DNA of 48,678 bases from Bacilli bacterium. GTDB lineage: Bacteria; Bacillota_I; Bacilli_A; JAJDGJ01. The notes beneath the pieces were generated by a model that saw only the letters and a program-made list of their open reading frames with translations, was not told where the DNA came from and ran no database searches. Below, piece by piece: positions 17,918 through 26,690 of the stretch. The stretch is taken from contig JAISTP010000014.1 of the NCBI GenBank assembly GCA_031272545.1, positions 1-48,678 on the forward strand. The letters are read 5' to 3'. The translations under genes and the position numbers were made by a program. How positions within the stretch are numbered: the stretch's first letter is position 1; the number at the start of each line of letters is the position of its first letter.

Positions 17918-18670
17918 ATGGATTATCAAACAGCATTAGTTACTGGAGCTACTTCTGGAATAGGGGAAGCTACTGCTAAATTATTAGCAAGTAAGGGAAT
18001 GAAACTTATTATTACTGGAAGAAATATTAATAAACTTACTAAATTAAAAGATGAATTAAAAGATAGTATTGTTTATTGTGCTCCACTTGAATTAAATAAT
18101 TATGAAGCGATGAAGAAGTTTTATCAAGATATTAAAGACAATAATATTACAATAGATGTCTTTGTTAATAATGCTGGTTTAGCTTTAGGAATGGCACCAT
18201 TAGATGAATATGATGCTAATGATATCATAACAATGATTGATACTAATATTAAAGCTGGTGCATTATTATCTAGTTTAATTATGAAAGATATGAAAGCTAA
18301 TAATAGAGGTCATATTGTTCATATTGGTAGTATTGCTGGTGATGCTGGTTATGGTAGTGGAGCTATTTATTGTGCAACGAAAGCTGCTGTTGAAAAAATG
18401 GCTGAAGGTATGCGTTGTGATTTGGTAGCTACTGATGTTAAAGTTACTAATATTAAACCAGGATTAGTTGAAACTAATTTCAGTGTTGTTCGTTTTAAAG
18501 GTGATCAAGAAAAAGCTGATAATGTTTATAAAGGATTAGAACCTTTAATTGGTGATGATGTTGCAGAGGCAGTATGGTTTGCAATTAATCAACCCAGAAG
18601 ATGTCAAATTTCTGAAATTACTTTAGTAGCTAATCAACAAGCAAATGCTTTTATAAATTATAAGAAATAA
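17918..18670 (+). CDS. Short-chain dehydrogenase/reductase, YdfG-like
   Basis: A 250-aa classical SDR. The Rossmann motif TGATSGIGEA is near residue 10, GR at 32 favours NADP, NNAG lies near 87, and the catalytic set is S in HIGSIAG with Y-x-x-x-K in YCATKAA. The PGLVETNFSVVRFKGD segment and the whole layout resemble YdfG, an NADP-dependent 3-hydroxy acid (serine/allothreonine) dehydrogenase. The substrate is not proven; the family is broad. It follows pta closely, possibly as an NADPH-linked redox outlet, and is followed by a strong terminator. Confidence 0.85.
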   Translation: MDYQTALVTGATSGIGEATAKLLASKGMKLIITGRNINKLTKLKDELKDSIVYCAPLELNNYEAMKKFYQDIKDNNITIDVFVNNAGLALGMAPLDEYDANDIITMIDTNIKAGALLSSLIMKDMKANNRGHIVHIGSIAGDAGYGSGAIYCATKAAVEKMAEGMRCDLVATDVKVTNIKPGLVETNFSVVRFKGDQEKADNVYKGLEPLIGDDVAEAVWFAINQPRRCQISEITLVANQQANAFINYKK

Positions 18671-18692
18671 TAAATTATTTAAATTTTTTAAT

Positions 18693-18734
18693 AAACTAAG
18701 TTATTTACTAATGATTAATAACTTAGTTTTTTTT
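18693..18734 (+). terminator. Terminator after the pta-SDR operon
   Basis: AAACTAAGTTATT pairs perfectly with AATAACTTAGTTT around an 11-base loop, followed by T8. Confidence 0.9.
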
Positions 18735-18807
18735 ATTTACTAATGATAATAGTAATTTTATTTGTAAATATTATTTTTTATAATTTACTTTAATATAATA
18801 ATGATTA

Positions 18808-18835
18808 TTGTTAGATTTATTTTAAATGTTACAAT
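18808..18835 (+). promoter_or_regulatory. Probable promoter of the unknown gene at 18880
   Basis: TTGTTA (18808-18813) and TACAAT (18830-18835) with 16-base spacing, 44 bases before the start codon. Confidence 0.5.
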
Positions 18836-18879
18836 TAGTTAAATAAATTATTTTTATATTTATTGCAAGGGGTAGAAAA

Positions 18880-19481
18880 ATGGCAAAATATAAGAATGAT
18901 ATAAAATACAAAGAATATTTGAATGATTATAATTTCAATAATTATTATAAAACAAATTCATTAGGGAATTATAGGGAAAAAATTGAAAACATAATTATAG
19001 ATAGTAATAGTAGGACAAATACTATAAAAATAACAACTGAAAAGATTTATCAGCTGTATCCCAAAAATTTATCAATATTAAGTACTACTGCATGTTATAA
19101 TTCAATTAGTGTAAGAGAAAGATATAGTATATCATATTCTCAAACAACCAAAAAAATTAATGGTAGAAATATTACTTCTAAAAAATAATTAATATTAGTG
19201 GAAATTGGTATGTTCAAGATTCAAGTATTAAATTATCTAATAGAGTTGTATATGCAGCAATGAATGGTGCTTACTTAAATGGTAATTCAATAGGCTATTC
19301 TTATTTTCAAAGTTGCAACAATAAACCAACATCAAATACTTTCAACTACAACACATCTAAATTTATATATCATGCAACTAATTATAACTACTCTATGCCT
19401 AATTCTTTTAGTGCTGGAGGATACATGAAAGTTACATTAAAACATGGGAGTTCATCATGGACATTCAAAATATCAGATTAA
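18880..19481 (+). pseudogene. Unknown protein of about 200 aa, split by a frameshift at an A6 run
   Basis: The first frame starts at an ATG after AAGGGG and stops at 19186-19188 after 102 residues. The -1 frame opens at 19182 and runs uninterrupted to TAA at 19481. The join falls in the six A at 19180-19185, so one lost A would explain it. The joined protein is polar, rich in Asn, Tyr and Ser, lacks a clear signal peptide, and ends in a beta-like segment (GGYMKVTLKHGSSSW). I do not recognise it. Causes could be mutation, phase variation, slippage or sequence error. A small membrane-protein gene overlaps its last 25 bases. Confidence 0.55.
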
Positions 19482-19867
19482 AATTAAATATTATTAGAAT
19501 AATATTAATAGCTCTACTTATAATAATATTTTCCTTTATTAATAATTGTCTTTTAAATATTATGGATGGTATTTGTATTATTAACAGTACAAGAAGTATA
19601 CTATCTATTTTATATAATTTAATAATTTGTTTAATTGGTTTATTATTAAATGATGATTTATTTAAGAAAAAAGTAAGTTCTAAGAAGTTTATTAGTTTAT
19701 TGTTTGCTTTTATTATTTTTTTATTACTTGGTAATTATGGTTATGTATTTATAGGTAATTTAGGTAATATAGGTTTAATTATAGTAAATTATGTATTTGA
19801 TAATGCTTTAGTTTATTGTATATTATGTTTTCTAATTTTTAAAATTATTTTAAATTTTAAGAAATAA
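19457..19867 (+). CDS. Small multi-spanning membrane protein, 136 aa
   Basis: Four predicted membrane helices (about 11-31, 46-65, 78-98 and 108-133), with Lys-rich loops such as FKKKVSSKK between helices two and three. A GGGAG ribosome site lies eight bases before the ATG, inside the end of the preceding unknown gene, whose last 25 bases it overlaps. This pairing of an unknown polar protein with an overlapping membrane partner suggests a two-gene unit, for instance effector and self-protection, but no family is recognised. Followed by a terminator. Confidence 0.6.
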   Translation: MDIQNIRLKLNIIRIILIALLIIIFSFINNCLLNIMDGICIINSTRSILSILYNLIICLIGLLLNDDLFKKKVSSKKFISLLFAFIIFLLLGNYGYVFIGNLGNIGLIIVNYVFDNALVYCILCFLIFKIILNFKK

Positions 19868-19883
19868 TTTATTTAACTTAGAT

Positions 19884-19917
19884 AAAAAGATTGTTCAAAT
19901 TAATGACAATCTTTTTT
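19884..19917 (+). terminator. Terminator after the small membrane protein
   Basis: AAGATTGT / ACAATCTT stem with flanking A and T tracts and an 11-base loop. Confidence 0.8.
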
Positions 19918-19930
19918 ATATGCATGGTGT

Positions 19931-19936
19931 TATAAT
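19931..19936 (+). promoter_or_regulatory. -10 element before the MoaC-like gene
   Basis: TATAAT lies 22 bases before the ATG at 19959, allowing a very short leader with ribosome site AGGGAG. No good -35 element at 17 bases. Confidence 0.45.
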
Positions 19937-19958
19937 ACATATAGGGAGTGATAAAAAT

Positions 19959-20408
19959 ATGAATGATGAGAGATTAAATATTAATGATAAAGAAGATGAA
20001 TTAAGATATGCTAAAGCTCATGGGATTATTAAAATAAGACCAGAAGTAATTAAAAATATTTATGATAATAATATTGATAAAGGTAATGTTTTAAGTATAG
20101 CGCAAGCAGCTGGTATGATGGCTGTAAAGAATGCAGCTAATTTAATTCCAATGGCTGTTAATGTTCAAATATTAGGTAGTAAGATTAGTTTTGTGAAAAA
20201 CTATGATAATATTGAATGTATTTGTGAAGCACAAAGTGTTGGTAGCATTGATATTGAAATGGAAGTTATTACAGGTGTTAGTTTAGCATTAATTACTATT
20301 TATGAAATGTGTAAGAATTTAGATCAGGGAATGGTAATTAGTGAAATAAAATTAATTGAAAAACTTAGTGGTATTAAGAATAATCGTATTGAAAAAAAGG
20401 GGGATTAA
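19959..20408 (+). CDS. MoaC-like protein lacking the catalytic histidine
   Basis: A 149-aa homologue of cyclic pyranopterin monophosphate synthase, the second step of molybdopterin synthesis. The alignment by eye is clear: IAQAAGMMAVKNAANLIP, then DIEMEVITGVSLALITIYEMCK and GMVISEIKLIEK. R16, K41, E100-M101 and K119 match functional positions, but the LCHPL motif holding His77 of E. coli MoaC reads MAVNV here (V67 at the His position), and the active-site Asp of YDMCK is Glu116. The start at 19959 follows AGGGAG; an ATG at 19920 adds 13 residues but precedes the -10 element. No other molybdopterin gene is in the window. It is probably not a normal MoaC. Confidence 0.75.
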   Translation: MNDERLNINDKEDELRYAKAHGIIKIRPEVIKNIYDNNIDKGNVLSIAQAAGMMAVKNAANLIPMAVNVQILGSKISFVKNYDNIECICEAQSVGSIDIEMEVITGVSLALITIYEMCKNLDQGMVISEIKLIEKLSGIKNNRIEKKGD

Positions 20409-20410
20409 CA

Positions 20411-20806
20411 ATGGATACAAATAGAAAGGTTTATGAATACCTATTAGAGAATGTTTTCTTTGTTGCAACAAGTGATAAAGAACCTCATGTTAGACCATTT
20501 GGTGCAGTAATTTTTTATAATGATAAAGTTTGTATTTGTACTTCAAATAAAAAGAATGTTTGTAATCAAATAAAAGCTAATCCAGTTATTGAGATTGCAG
20601 CTGTTGATCAAGTAGGTAAGTGGTTACGCGTTAAAGCAACAGCTTCATTAAAAGATAATAATATAGAAGCAAGAGATATGTTTTTTGAACAATATCCAAA
20701 TGTAAAACAATTATATAATGGTAGAGAAAATGAATTTACTGTTTTTAGTTTAAATATTAAAGCAGCTATTCTAGATAATATGGATGGTACAACTACTAGT
20801 TTATAA
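20411..20806 (+). CDS. Pyridoxamine 5'-phosphate oxidase-like flavin-binding protein
   Basis: A 131-aa split-barrel protein. FVATSDKEPHVRPFGAV is the usual first strand pair, with R28 and P29 in the phosphate-binding region; CTSNKKNVCNQIKANP is the helix-strand segment over the flavin, and KWLRVKATASL follows. This fits small FMN- or F420-fold proteins often annotated as pyridoxamine 5'-phosphate oxidase family; the substrate cannot be assigned. It starts two bases after the MoaC-like gene, with an AAAGGGGG ribosome site inside that gene, so the two are an operon. Followed by a terminator. Confidence 0.8.
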   Translation: MDTNRKVYEYLLENVFFVATSDKEPHVRPFGAVIFYNDKVCICTSNKKNVCNQIKANPVIEIAAVDQVGKWLRVKATASLKDNNIEARDMFFEQYPNVKQLYNGRENEFTVFSLNIKAAILDNMDGTTTSL

Positions 20807-20823
20807 AGATATTATTATATAAG

Positions 20824-20862
20824 AAAAAAGCATTATTATTTAGTTAATATTAATGCTTTTTT
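20824..20862 (+). terminator. Terminator after the MoaC-like/flavin-fold pair
   Basis: AAAAAAGCATTA pairs with TAATGCTTTTTT around a 15-base loop; the stem supplies both A and T tracts. Confidence 0.8.
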
Positions 20863-20996
20863 AAGTTAATAAAAAATAAATTTTATGTTAATTTACTCTT
20901 TTAGTATATTAAAATATAAATTTAAATTAAATTACTATTTTTTTAAGATAGTTATTTATAATTTACATTAAATATATCTATTAAGGAGTTGGGATA

Positions 20997-21344
20997 ATGA
21001 ATAAGAAATTTAAAAAGATAATTATTTTAATGATTATTGTTTTTATTTTATGTGAATTGGTTGGTTTAAATCTTAAAGAAGGAGATGAAATAGGTTATGC
21101 CTTAGTATGTTACTACATTGTTTTTCCAATTACATCTATTATATGTGGAACATTATTAGCTATTAATAATAAATTAAAATATAGTATTATTGGTTTAGTA
21201 CTCAATTGTTTATTATTTGGAATAGTAAGTGAATATCTTGTTTTCCATAATATTGAGATTGTTTTTGTTTTTACTTATGCAGGTTTTTATTTAATTGGTT
21301 ATTTACTAGCTATTTTTATAACTTATTTATTTAACAAATCTTAG
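20997..21344 (+). CDS. Small membrane protein of unknown function, 115 aa
   Basis: Four hydrophobic helices are visible (about 7-25, 33-54, 61-80 and 87-112), separated by short polar loops such as NLKEGDE and NNKLK. The ATG follows a clear AAGGAG ribosome site. It is flanked by terminators on both sides, so it is a separate transcription unit converging on the aminotransferase gene. The upstream gap 20863-20996 shows only AT-rich sequence. No family is recognised. Confidence 0.6.
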   Translation: MNKKFKKIIILMIIVFILCELVGLNLKEGDEIGYALVCYYIVFPITSIICGTLLAINNKLKYSIIGLVLNCLLFGIVSEYLVFHNIEIVFVFTYAGFYLIGYLLAIFITYLFNKS

Positions 21345-21361
21345 TTATTTATGATTTAAAT

Positions 21362-21395
21362 AAAAAACACTAGTTATCTTTAACTAGTGTTTTTT
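21362..21395. terminator. Bidirectional terminator
   Basis: AAAAAACACTAGTTA and its exact complement around a TCTT loop. It serves the plus-strand membrane protein and the minus-strand aminotransferase, which stops at 21411. Confidence 0.9.
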
Positions 21396-21410
21396 AGTAA
21401 TAACTAAAAA

Positions 21411-22706
21411 TTATTTGTTATTTTTCATTTCTTCATATTTTTTAGTCATAAATGCACCTAATCTTTTACATCCAGCTTCAATAGTAGCTTCATCGATAGC
21501 ACCATAAGCTAAACGCATACAATTAGTTATATGTTTATCACCTTCTTGGTAAACAAATGATTTTTCACCTGTGATATAAGCACATTTACATTCAGGTGTT
21601 TCTCTTGCTTCCATTAATAATTTTTCAGTATCCATTCCTTCAGGTAAAGTTACCCAACAGAACAAACCACCTTCAGGAGTTGTTCTTTTAGTTCCTTCAG
21701 GGAAGTATTTATCAATACCATCCATTAATGCTTGGCAACGAGGACGATAAATATCAGCAATTCGTTTTACTTGATTAGCAAATAATCCTCTTCTAAAATA
21801 TTCAGCTAAAATACATTGTTGTAACATTGGTGTATGTGAGTTAGTTGCAATTGAAATATCAATAATTTTTTGAAGAATTCTAGGTTCTGCAACACAATAT
21901 CCTAATCTTAAACCAGGAGCAAATGTTTTTGAGAATGAATTAATTAAAATGACATTTCCTGATTTATCAAATCCTTTAATAGGAGTAATATCAGTTCCAT
22001 GGAATCTAATATCACGATATGGATCATCTTCAAGAACAAACATATCATATTGTTCAGCTAATTGTGCAATTTTTTCTCTTCTTTCTCTTGAAAGAGTTCT
22101 TCCTGATGGATTTTGGAATGTTGGAATTGTATAAAGCATTTTAGGATTATATTTCTTAATTTTAGCTTCTAAATCTTCAATGATAATTCCATTTTCATCC
22201 ATATCAACACCAACTTGTTTGATACCATATAAATCAAAAATTAATTCTGCTTGGATAAATGTAGGATTTTCTACTAAGACAACATCACCAGCATTCATAC
22301 ATGCTTGTACTGTCATACCTAATCCACCAATACCACCTACTGTAATTAAAATATCATCTGCAGTTACATGAACTCCTTTTGGAGCTAATAATTCTTTAGC
22401 GATACTTTCTCTTAATTCTCTTTTTCCTTCAACTGGTCCATATCCTAAACATTCTAACCAATTTTCAGGATTGTTTAATAAATCTGTTGCAATTTTTGCA
22501 ATATCTTCATGAGGGATTGCTTGAACTGCTGGAGATCCAATAGTGAATTTAATTACTTCTGGATCAGGTATTTTTTCAAATAAAATACGATTGTCAAAGG
22601 CTGTACCTACAATATCGTCCATTCTTTTGGCTAATGCTGGCTCTTTAGCGGCTGCCATATAAGCCTTAGCATCAACTGCACTTTCTTTTTTAGATAATTC
22701 TGCCAT
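21411..22706 (-). CDS. PLP-dependent aminotransferase, fold type I (2-aminoadipate/aromatic type)
   Basis: A 431-aa class I/II aminotransferase. Visible landmarks are the GG-x-G-GLGMTVQA cofactor loop, the TIPTFQNPSGRTLS segment, EDDPYRDIRF, and the PLP lysine in NSFSKTFAPGLRLGY, then the GGLFCWVTLP C-terminal strand with the carboxylate-binding Arg in CMRLAYG. This pattern matches the LysN/2-aminoadipate and MocR-related group, with no DNA-binding domain attached. The amino-donor is uncertain. I start at the ATG (codon 22704-22706), which AAAGGAAG precedes by seven bases; the longer frame begins with TTG in front of that site. A good promoter lies upstream. Confidence 0.88.
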   Translation of the reverse strand: MAELSKKESAVDAKAYMAAAKEPALAKRMDDIVGTAFDNRILFEKIPDPEVIKFTIGSPAVQAIPHEDIAKIATDLLNNPENWLECLGYGPVEGKRELRESIAKELLAPKGVHVTADDILITVGGIGGLGMTVQACMNAGDVVLVENPTFIQAELIFDLYGIKQVGVDMDENGIIIEDLEAKIKKYNPKMLYTIPTFQNPSGRTLSRERREKIAQLAEQYDMFVLEDDPYRDIRFHGTDITPIKGFDKSGNVILINSFSKTFAPGLRLGYCVAEPRILQKIIDISIATNSHTPMLQQCILAEYFRRGLFANQVKRIADIYRPRCQALMDGIDKYFPEGTKRTTPEGGLFCWVTLPEGMDTEKLLMEARETPECKCAYITGEKSFVYQEGDKHITNCMRLAYGAIDEATIEAGCKRLGAFMTKKYEEMKNNK

Positions 22707-22773
22707 AATTATGCTTCCTTTCAATTTATAAATATTCTTAGAATACTATCTATTTGAATAATAATTCTTCTTA

Positions 22774-22802
22774 ATAATATTATTATCATTTATAAATGTC
22801 AA
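22774..22802 (-). promoter_or_regulatory. Promoter of the aminotransferase gene
   Basis: On the minus strand a perfect TTGACA (22797-22802) is followed 17 bases later by TATTAT (22774-22779). The leader is about 60 bases. Confidence 0.75.
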
Positions 22803-22928
22803 TAAAGTTCTTTTAATGGTAATCAATTTTTTTAATTTTTATAGTATTTTTATATTATTTATATTATTTATGAATTGTTAAATAAGTATAATTAATGAAA
22901 ATTAAAAAATTTTATTAAAAAAGTTTGT

Positions 22929-22956
22929 TTTACAAAAATTTATATGTTAGTATATG
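22929..22956 (+). promoter_or_regulatory. Candidate promoter of the PFOR gene
   Basis: TTTACA (22929-22934) and TATATG (22951-22956) with 16-base spacing. It would give a leader of about 185 bases that contains the hairpin at 23002-23030. Confidence 0.4.
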
Positions 22957-23001
22957 AATGAGAGAAAAAGGGAACATTTATAACTATATATACATAACTG
23001 T

Positions 23002-23030
23002 AAAAAAGCTATCTAATAGTGGCTTTTTAG
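23002..23030 (+). terminator. Terminator-like hairpin in the PFOR leader
   Basis: AAAAAGC (23003-23009) and GCTTTTT (23022-23028) can pair, followed by few further T. It lies between the candidate promoter and the PFOR start. It may be an attenuator or a stop for upstream noise. The gap 22707-23148 otherwise holds the aminotransferase promoter and no gene I can support. Confidence 0.4.
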
Positions 23031-23148
23031 TTTGATGGGGTACGATTTTATTTATATTAGTTATAAATTGGTTATATATTAGTTGTAATATGTTCTTAGT
23101 TTTCAAATAAACTTATTTCTCTGAAAAATTTTTGAAAGAAGGACTATT

Positions 23149-26100
23149 ATGAAACAAAAAAAAGTAATGATGGATGGTAATACTGCTGCTTCTTATATTT
23201 CTTATGCTTTTACTGAAGTTGCAGGAATTTTCCCAATCACACCTTCATCTGTTATGGCAGAATTAGTTGATGAATGGGCTGCTAATGGTAAGAAAAATAT
23301 CTTTGGACAACCTGTTGAAGTTATTGAAATGCAATCTGAAGGTGGAGCTGCTGGTACAGTTCACGGTTCATTACAAGCTGGGGCACTAACTACTACTTAC
23401 ACTGCCTCTCAAGGATTATTATTAATGATTCCTAATATGTATAAAATTGCTGGAGAAATGCTTCCAGGTGTTTTCCATGTTTCTGCACGTACTTTAAGTG
23501 CGCATGCATTATCAATTTTTGGTGATCATTCAGATGTTATTGGATGTAGAAATACTGGATTTGCTTTCTTAGCTTCTGGTTCACCACAAGAAGTTATGGA
23601 TTTAGGAGCTGTTGCTCATTTAAGTGCTATTAAAGCTAGAATGCCATTTTTACATTTCTTTGATGGATTTAGAACATCTCATGAAATGAATACTATTGAA
23701 GCTTTAGATTATGATGAATTAGCTAAATTAATTGATTATGATCAATTAGATGCTTTTAGAAAAAATGCATTAAATCCTGATCATCCAGTAACAAGAGGAA
23801 CTACTGTTAATCCTGATATTTTCTTCCAATCTCGTGAAGCTTGTAATAAAGCTGTAAATGCAATTCCTGAAATTGTAGAACACTATATGGGTGAAATTAA
23901 GAAATTAACTGGTAGAGAATATAATCTATTTGATTTATATGGAGCAAAAGATGCAGAAAGACTTATCATTATGATGGGCTCTGGTGCTGAAACTGCTAAA
24001 GAAGTTGTAGATTATTTAGTAGAAAAGGGAGAAAAAGTTGCTTTATTAGATGTTAGACTTTATCGTCCATTCTCTAAAAAACATTTCTTAGCTGCTGTTC
24101 CTAAAACAGTTAAAAAGATTGCGACATTAGATCGTTTAAAAGAACCTAATGGTTTAGGTGAACCATTATACCAAGATGTTTGTACTGTTTATAAACAAGA
24201 AGGTATCGATATGGAAATTGTTGGTGGACGTTATGGTTTATCTTCAAAAGATACAACTCCAGAACAAATCTTAGCTGTATTTGAAAACTTAAAAGAAGCT
24301 ACTCCTAAAGATAACTTTACTATTGGTATTGTGGATGATGTTTATAATACTTCATTAGAATTGCCTGCTCCAATTAATACAACACCAGCTGGTGAAAAAG
24401 GATGTAAAATTTGGGGAATGGGTTCTGATGGTACTGTTGGTGCTAATAAGAATACCGTAAAAATCATTAATGAAACTACTGATTTAAATGCTCAAGCTTA
24501 TTTCGTTTATGATTCTAAGAAATCTGGCGGTTTAACTCAATCTCATTTAAGATTTGGTACTGCACCTATTAGATCACCATATTTAGTAAATAAAGCTGAT
24601 TTTGTTGCATGTCATACTCAAGCTTATGTTTATAAATATGATATGGTTAAAGATTTAAAAGAAAATGGTATTTTCTTATTAAATTGTAATTGGTCAGATG
24701 AAGAATTAGATGCTAATTTACCTGATTCTATGAAGAAAGCTTTAGCTGATAAAAATGCTCGTTTATATATTATTGATGCTGTAGCAATTGCTAAAAAGAT
24801 TGGTTTAGGAAATAGAATTAATACTATTCTTCAAGCTTCATTCTTCAAATTAACAGACATTATTCCTATTGATGATGCTGTTAAAGAAATGAAAGAAGCT
24901 ATCTATAAAACTTATTTCATTAAAAAAGGTCAAAAAATTGTTGATTTAAATAATGAATCTATTGACTATGGAATTACTGAATTACACGAAGTTAAAATTC
25001 CTGAAGCATGGAAAAATATTACAGTTAAACCTGTTGAAGAAAATGTACCTGATTTCATTAAAGATGTTGTTAATGTTATGAACCGTCAAGAAGGAGATAA
25101 CATTCCAGTATCTACAATTATGAAATATAAACTTGAAGATGGTACTTGGTATGCTGGTACAACTAAATATGAAAAACGTGGAGCAGCTGCTGATGTTCCT
25201 GAATGGAACATTGATAATTGTATCCAATGTAATATTTGTTCATTAGTTTGTCCTCATGCTGCTATTAGACCAGTTTTATTAGACGAAGCTGAAAAAGCTA
25301 AAGCACCTGCTGATTTTACAACTAAGAAAGCTATAGGACCTGGATTAGATAAATATGAATATCGTATTCAAGTATCTCCATATGATTGTACAGGTTGTGG
25401 TGTTTGTGTTAATGCTTGCCCAGCTAAAGAAAAAGCAATTGTTATGGAACCATTGGCTAGTCAATTAGATCAAGCTGATAATTGGACATTTGCCGTTGAA
25501 GATGTAGAAATTAAGAAAGATGCAGTTAACCATAATACTGTTAAAAATTCTCAATTTGCCAAACCTTACTTTGAATTCTCTGGAGCATGTGCTGGTTGTG
25601 GAGAAACTCCATATATTAAATTAGTTACTCAATTATTTGGAGATCATATGTATATTGGTAATGCTTCTGGATGTTCTTCTGCTTATGGTGGTTCTACTCC
25701 AGCAACTCCTTATTGTGATGATAAATGTGGACGTGGGCCTGCTTGGGCTATGTCACTATTCGAAGATAATGCTGAATATGTTTTAGGATTTAAATTAGGT
25801 TATGAAGCTGTTAGAAGACGTTCTAAAGCTTATGTTGAAGATTTAATTGCTAAAGGTGTATGTAAAGCTGAAGGTGAAGCTTATTTAGCTGCTTATAATG
25901 ATTCTGCAAAAAGTGATGAAACTTCTAAAGCTTTAGTTGCTGCTTTAAAAGCAAGTAATGATGCTAGTGAAGCTGCTAAATATATCATTGACAATGCTGA
26001 TTATTTAGCTCGTAAATCATTCTGGGCCTTTGGTGGAGATGGATGGGCATATGACATTGGTTATGGTGGATTAGATCATGTTATTGCTACTGGTGAAGAT

Positions 26101-26667
26101 GTTAATATTTTAGTATTAGATACTGAAGTATATTCTAATACTGGTGGACAATCTTCTAAATCTACTAATACTGCTGCTGTTGCAAAATTCTCTGCTGGTG
26201 GTAAAGAAACTAAGAAGAAAGATTTAGGTTATATGGCTATGTCTTATGGTTAGGTATATGTTGCTCAAATTGCTATGGGTTATGACATGAACCAAGCTTT
26301 AAAAGCTATTAGAGAAGCAGAAGCTTATCCAGGACCTTCAATTATTATTGCTTACTCTCCATGTATTGAACATGGTATTAAGAAACAAATGAGTAAATCT
26401 CAAATTGAAGCTAAGGAAGCTGTTGAATGTGGTTACTGGCATACTTATAGATTTAATCCTTCACTAAAAGCTGAAGGTAAAAATCCATTTACTTTAGATT
26501 CTAAAGAACCAGATTTAAGTAAATTAGAAGACTTTATCTTAGGTGAAAACAGATATGCATCATTAAAGATTGCATTCCCTGACAAAGCACAAAGATTATA
26601 TGACAAAGCTAAGAAAGATGCTGCTGATCGTTTAGATTTATATAAATCTTTAGCAGCACAAAAATAA
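23149..26667 (+). pseudogene. nifJ: Pyruvate:ferredoxin oxidoreductase, interrupted by one in-frame TAG
   Basis: PFOR oxidises pyruvate to acetyl-CoA and CO2, reducing ferredoxin. The frame encodes 1,172 residues, the normal length for the single-chain enzyme, but codon 1035 (26251-26253) is TAG where homologues have Tyr; TAT to TAG is one base. Visible parts: N-terminal pyrimidine-binding domain, two ferredoxin-type clusters (C691/694/697/701 and C747/750/753/757), the proximal cluster ligands C814, C817 and C842, and the TPP domain with GDGWAYDIGYGG. The fourth proximal ligand, C1072 in SPCIEHG, lies after the stop, so a 1,034-aa product should be inactive. No strong ribosome site precedes the ATG at 26275. 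Alternatives are sequencing error, strain mixture or suppression. Confidence 0.9.
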
Positions 26668-26690
26668 ATAATAATACAGGAGGAAAATTT

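Noticed and set aside
26251-26253. TAG as a recoded amino acid such as pyrrolysine
   Set aside because: TAG ends rplM, the second YfhO gene, proA and several others, the site aligns with Tyr, and nothing in the window suggests a pyrrolysine system. One-base mutation or error is simpler.
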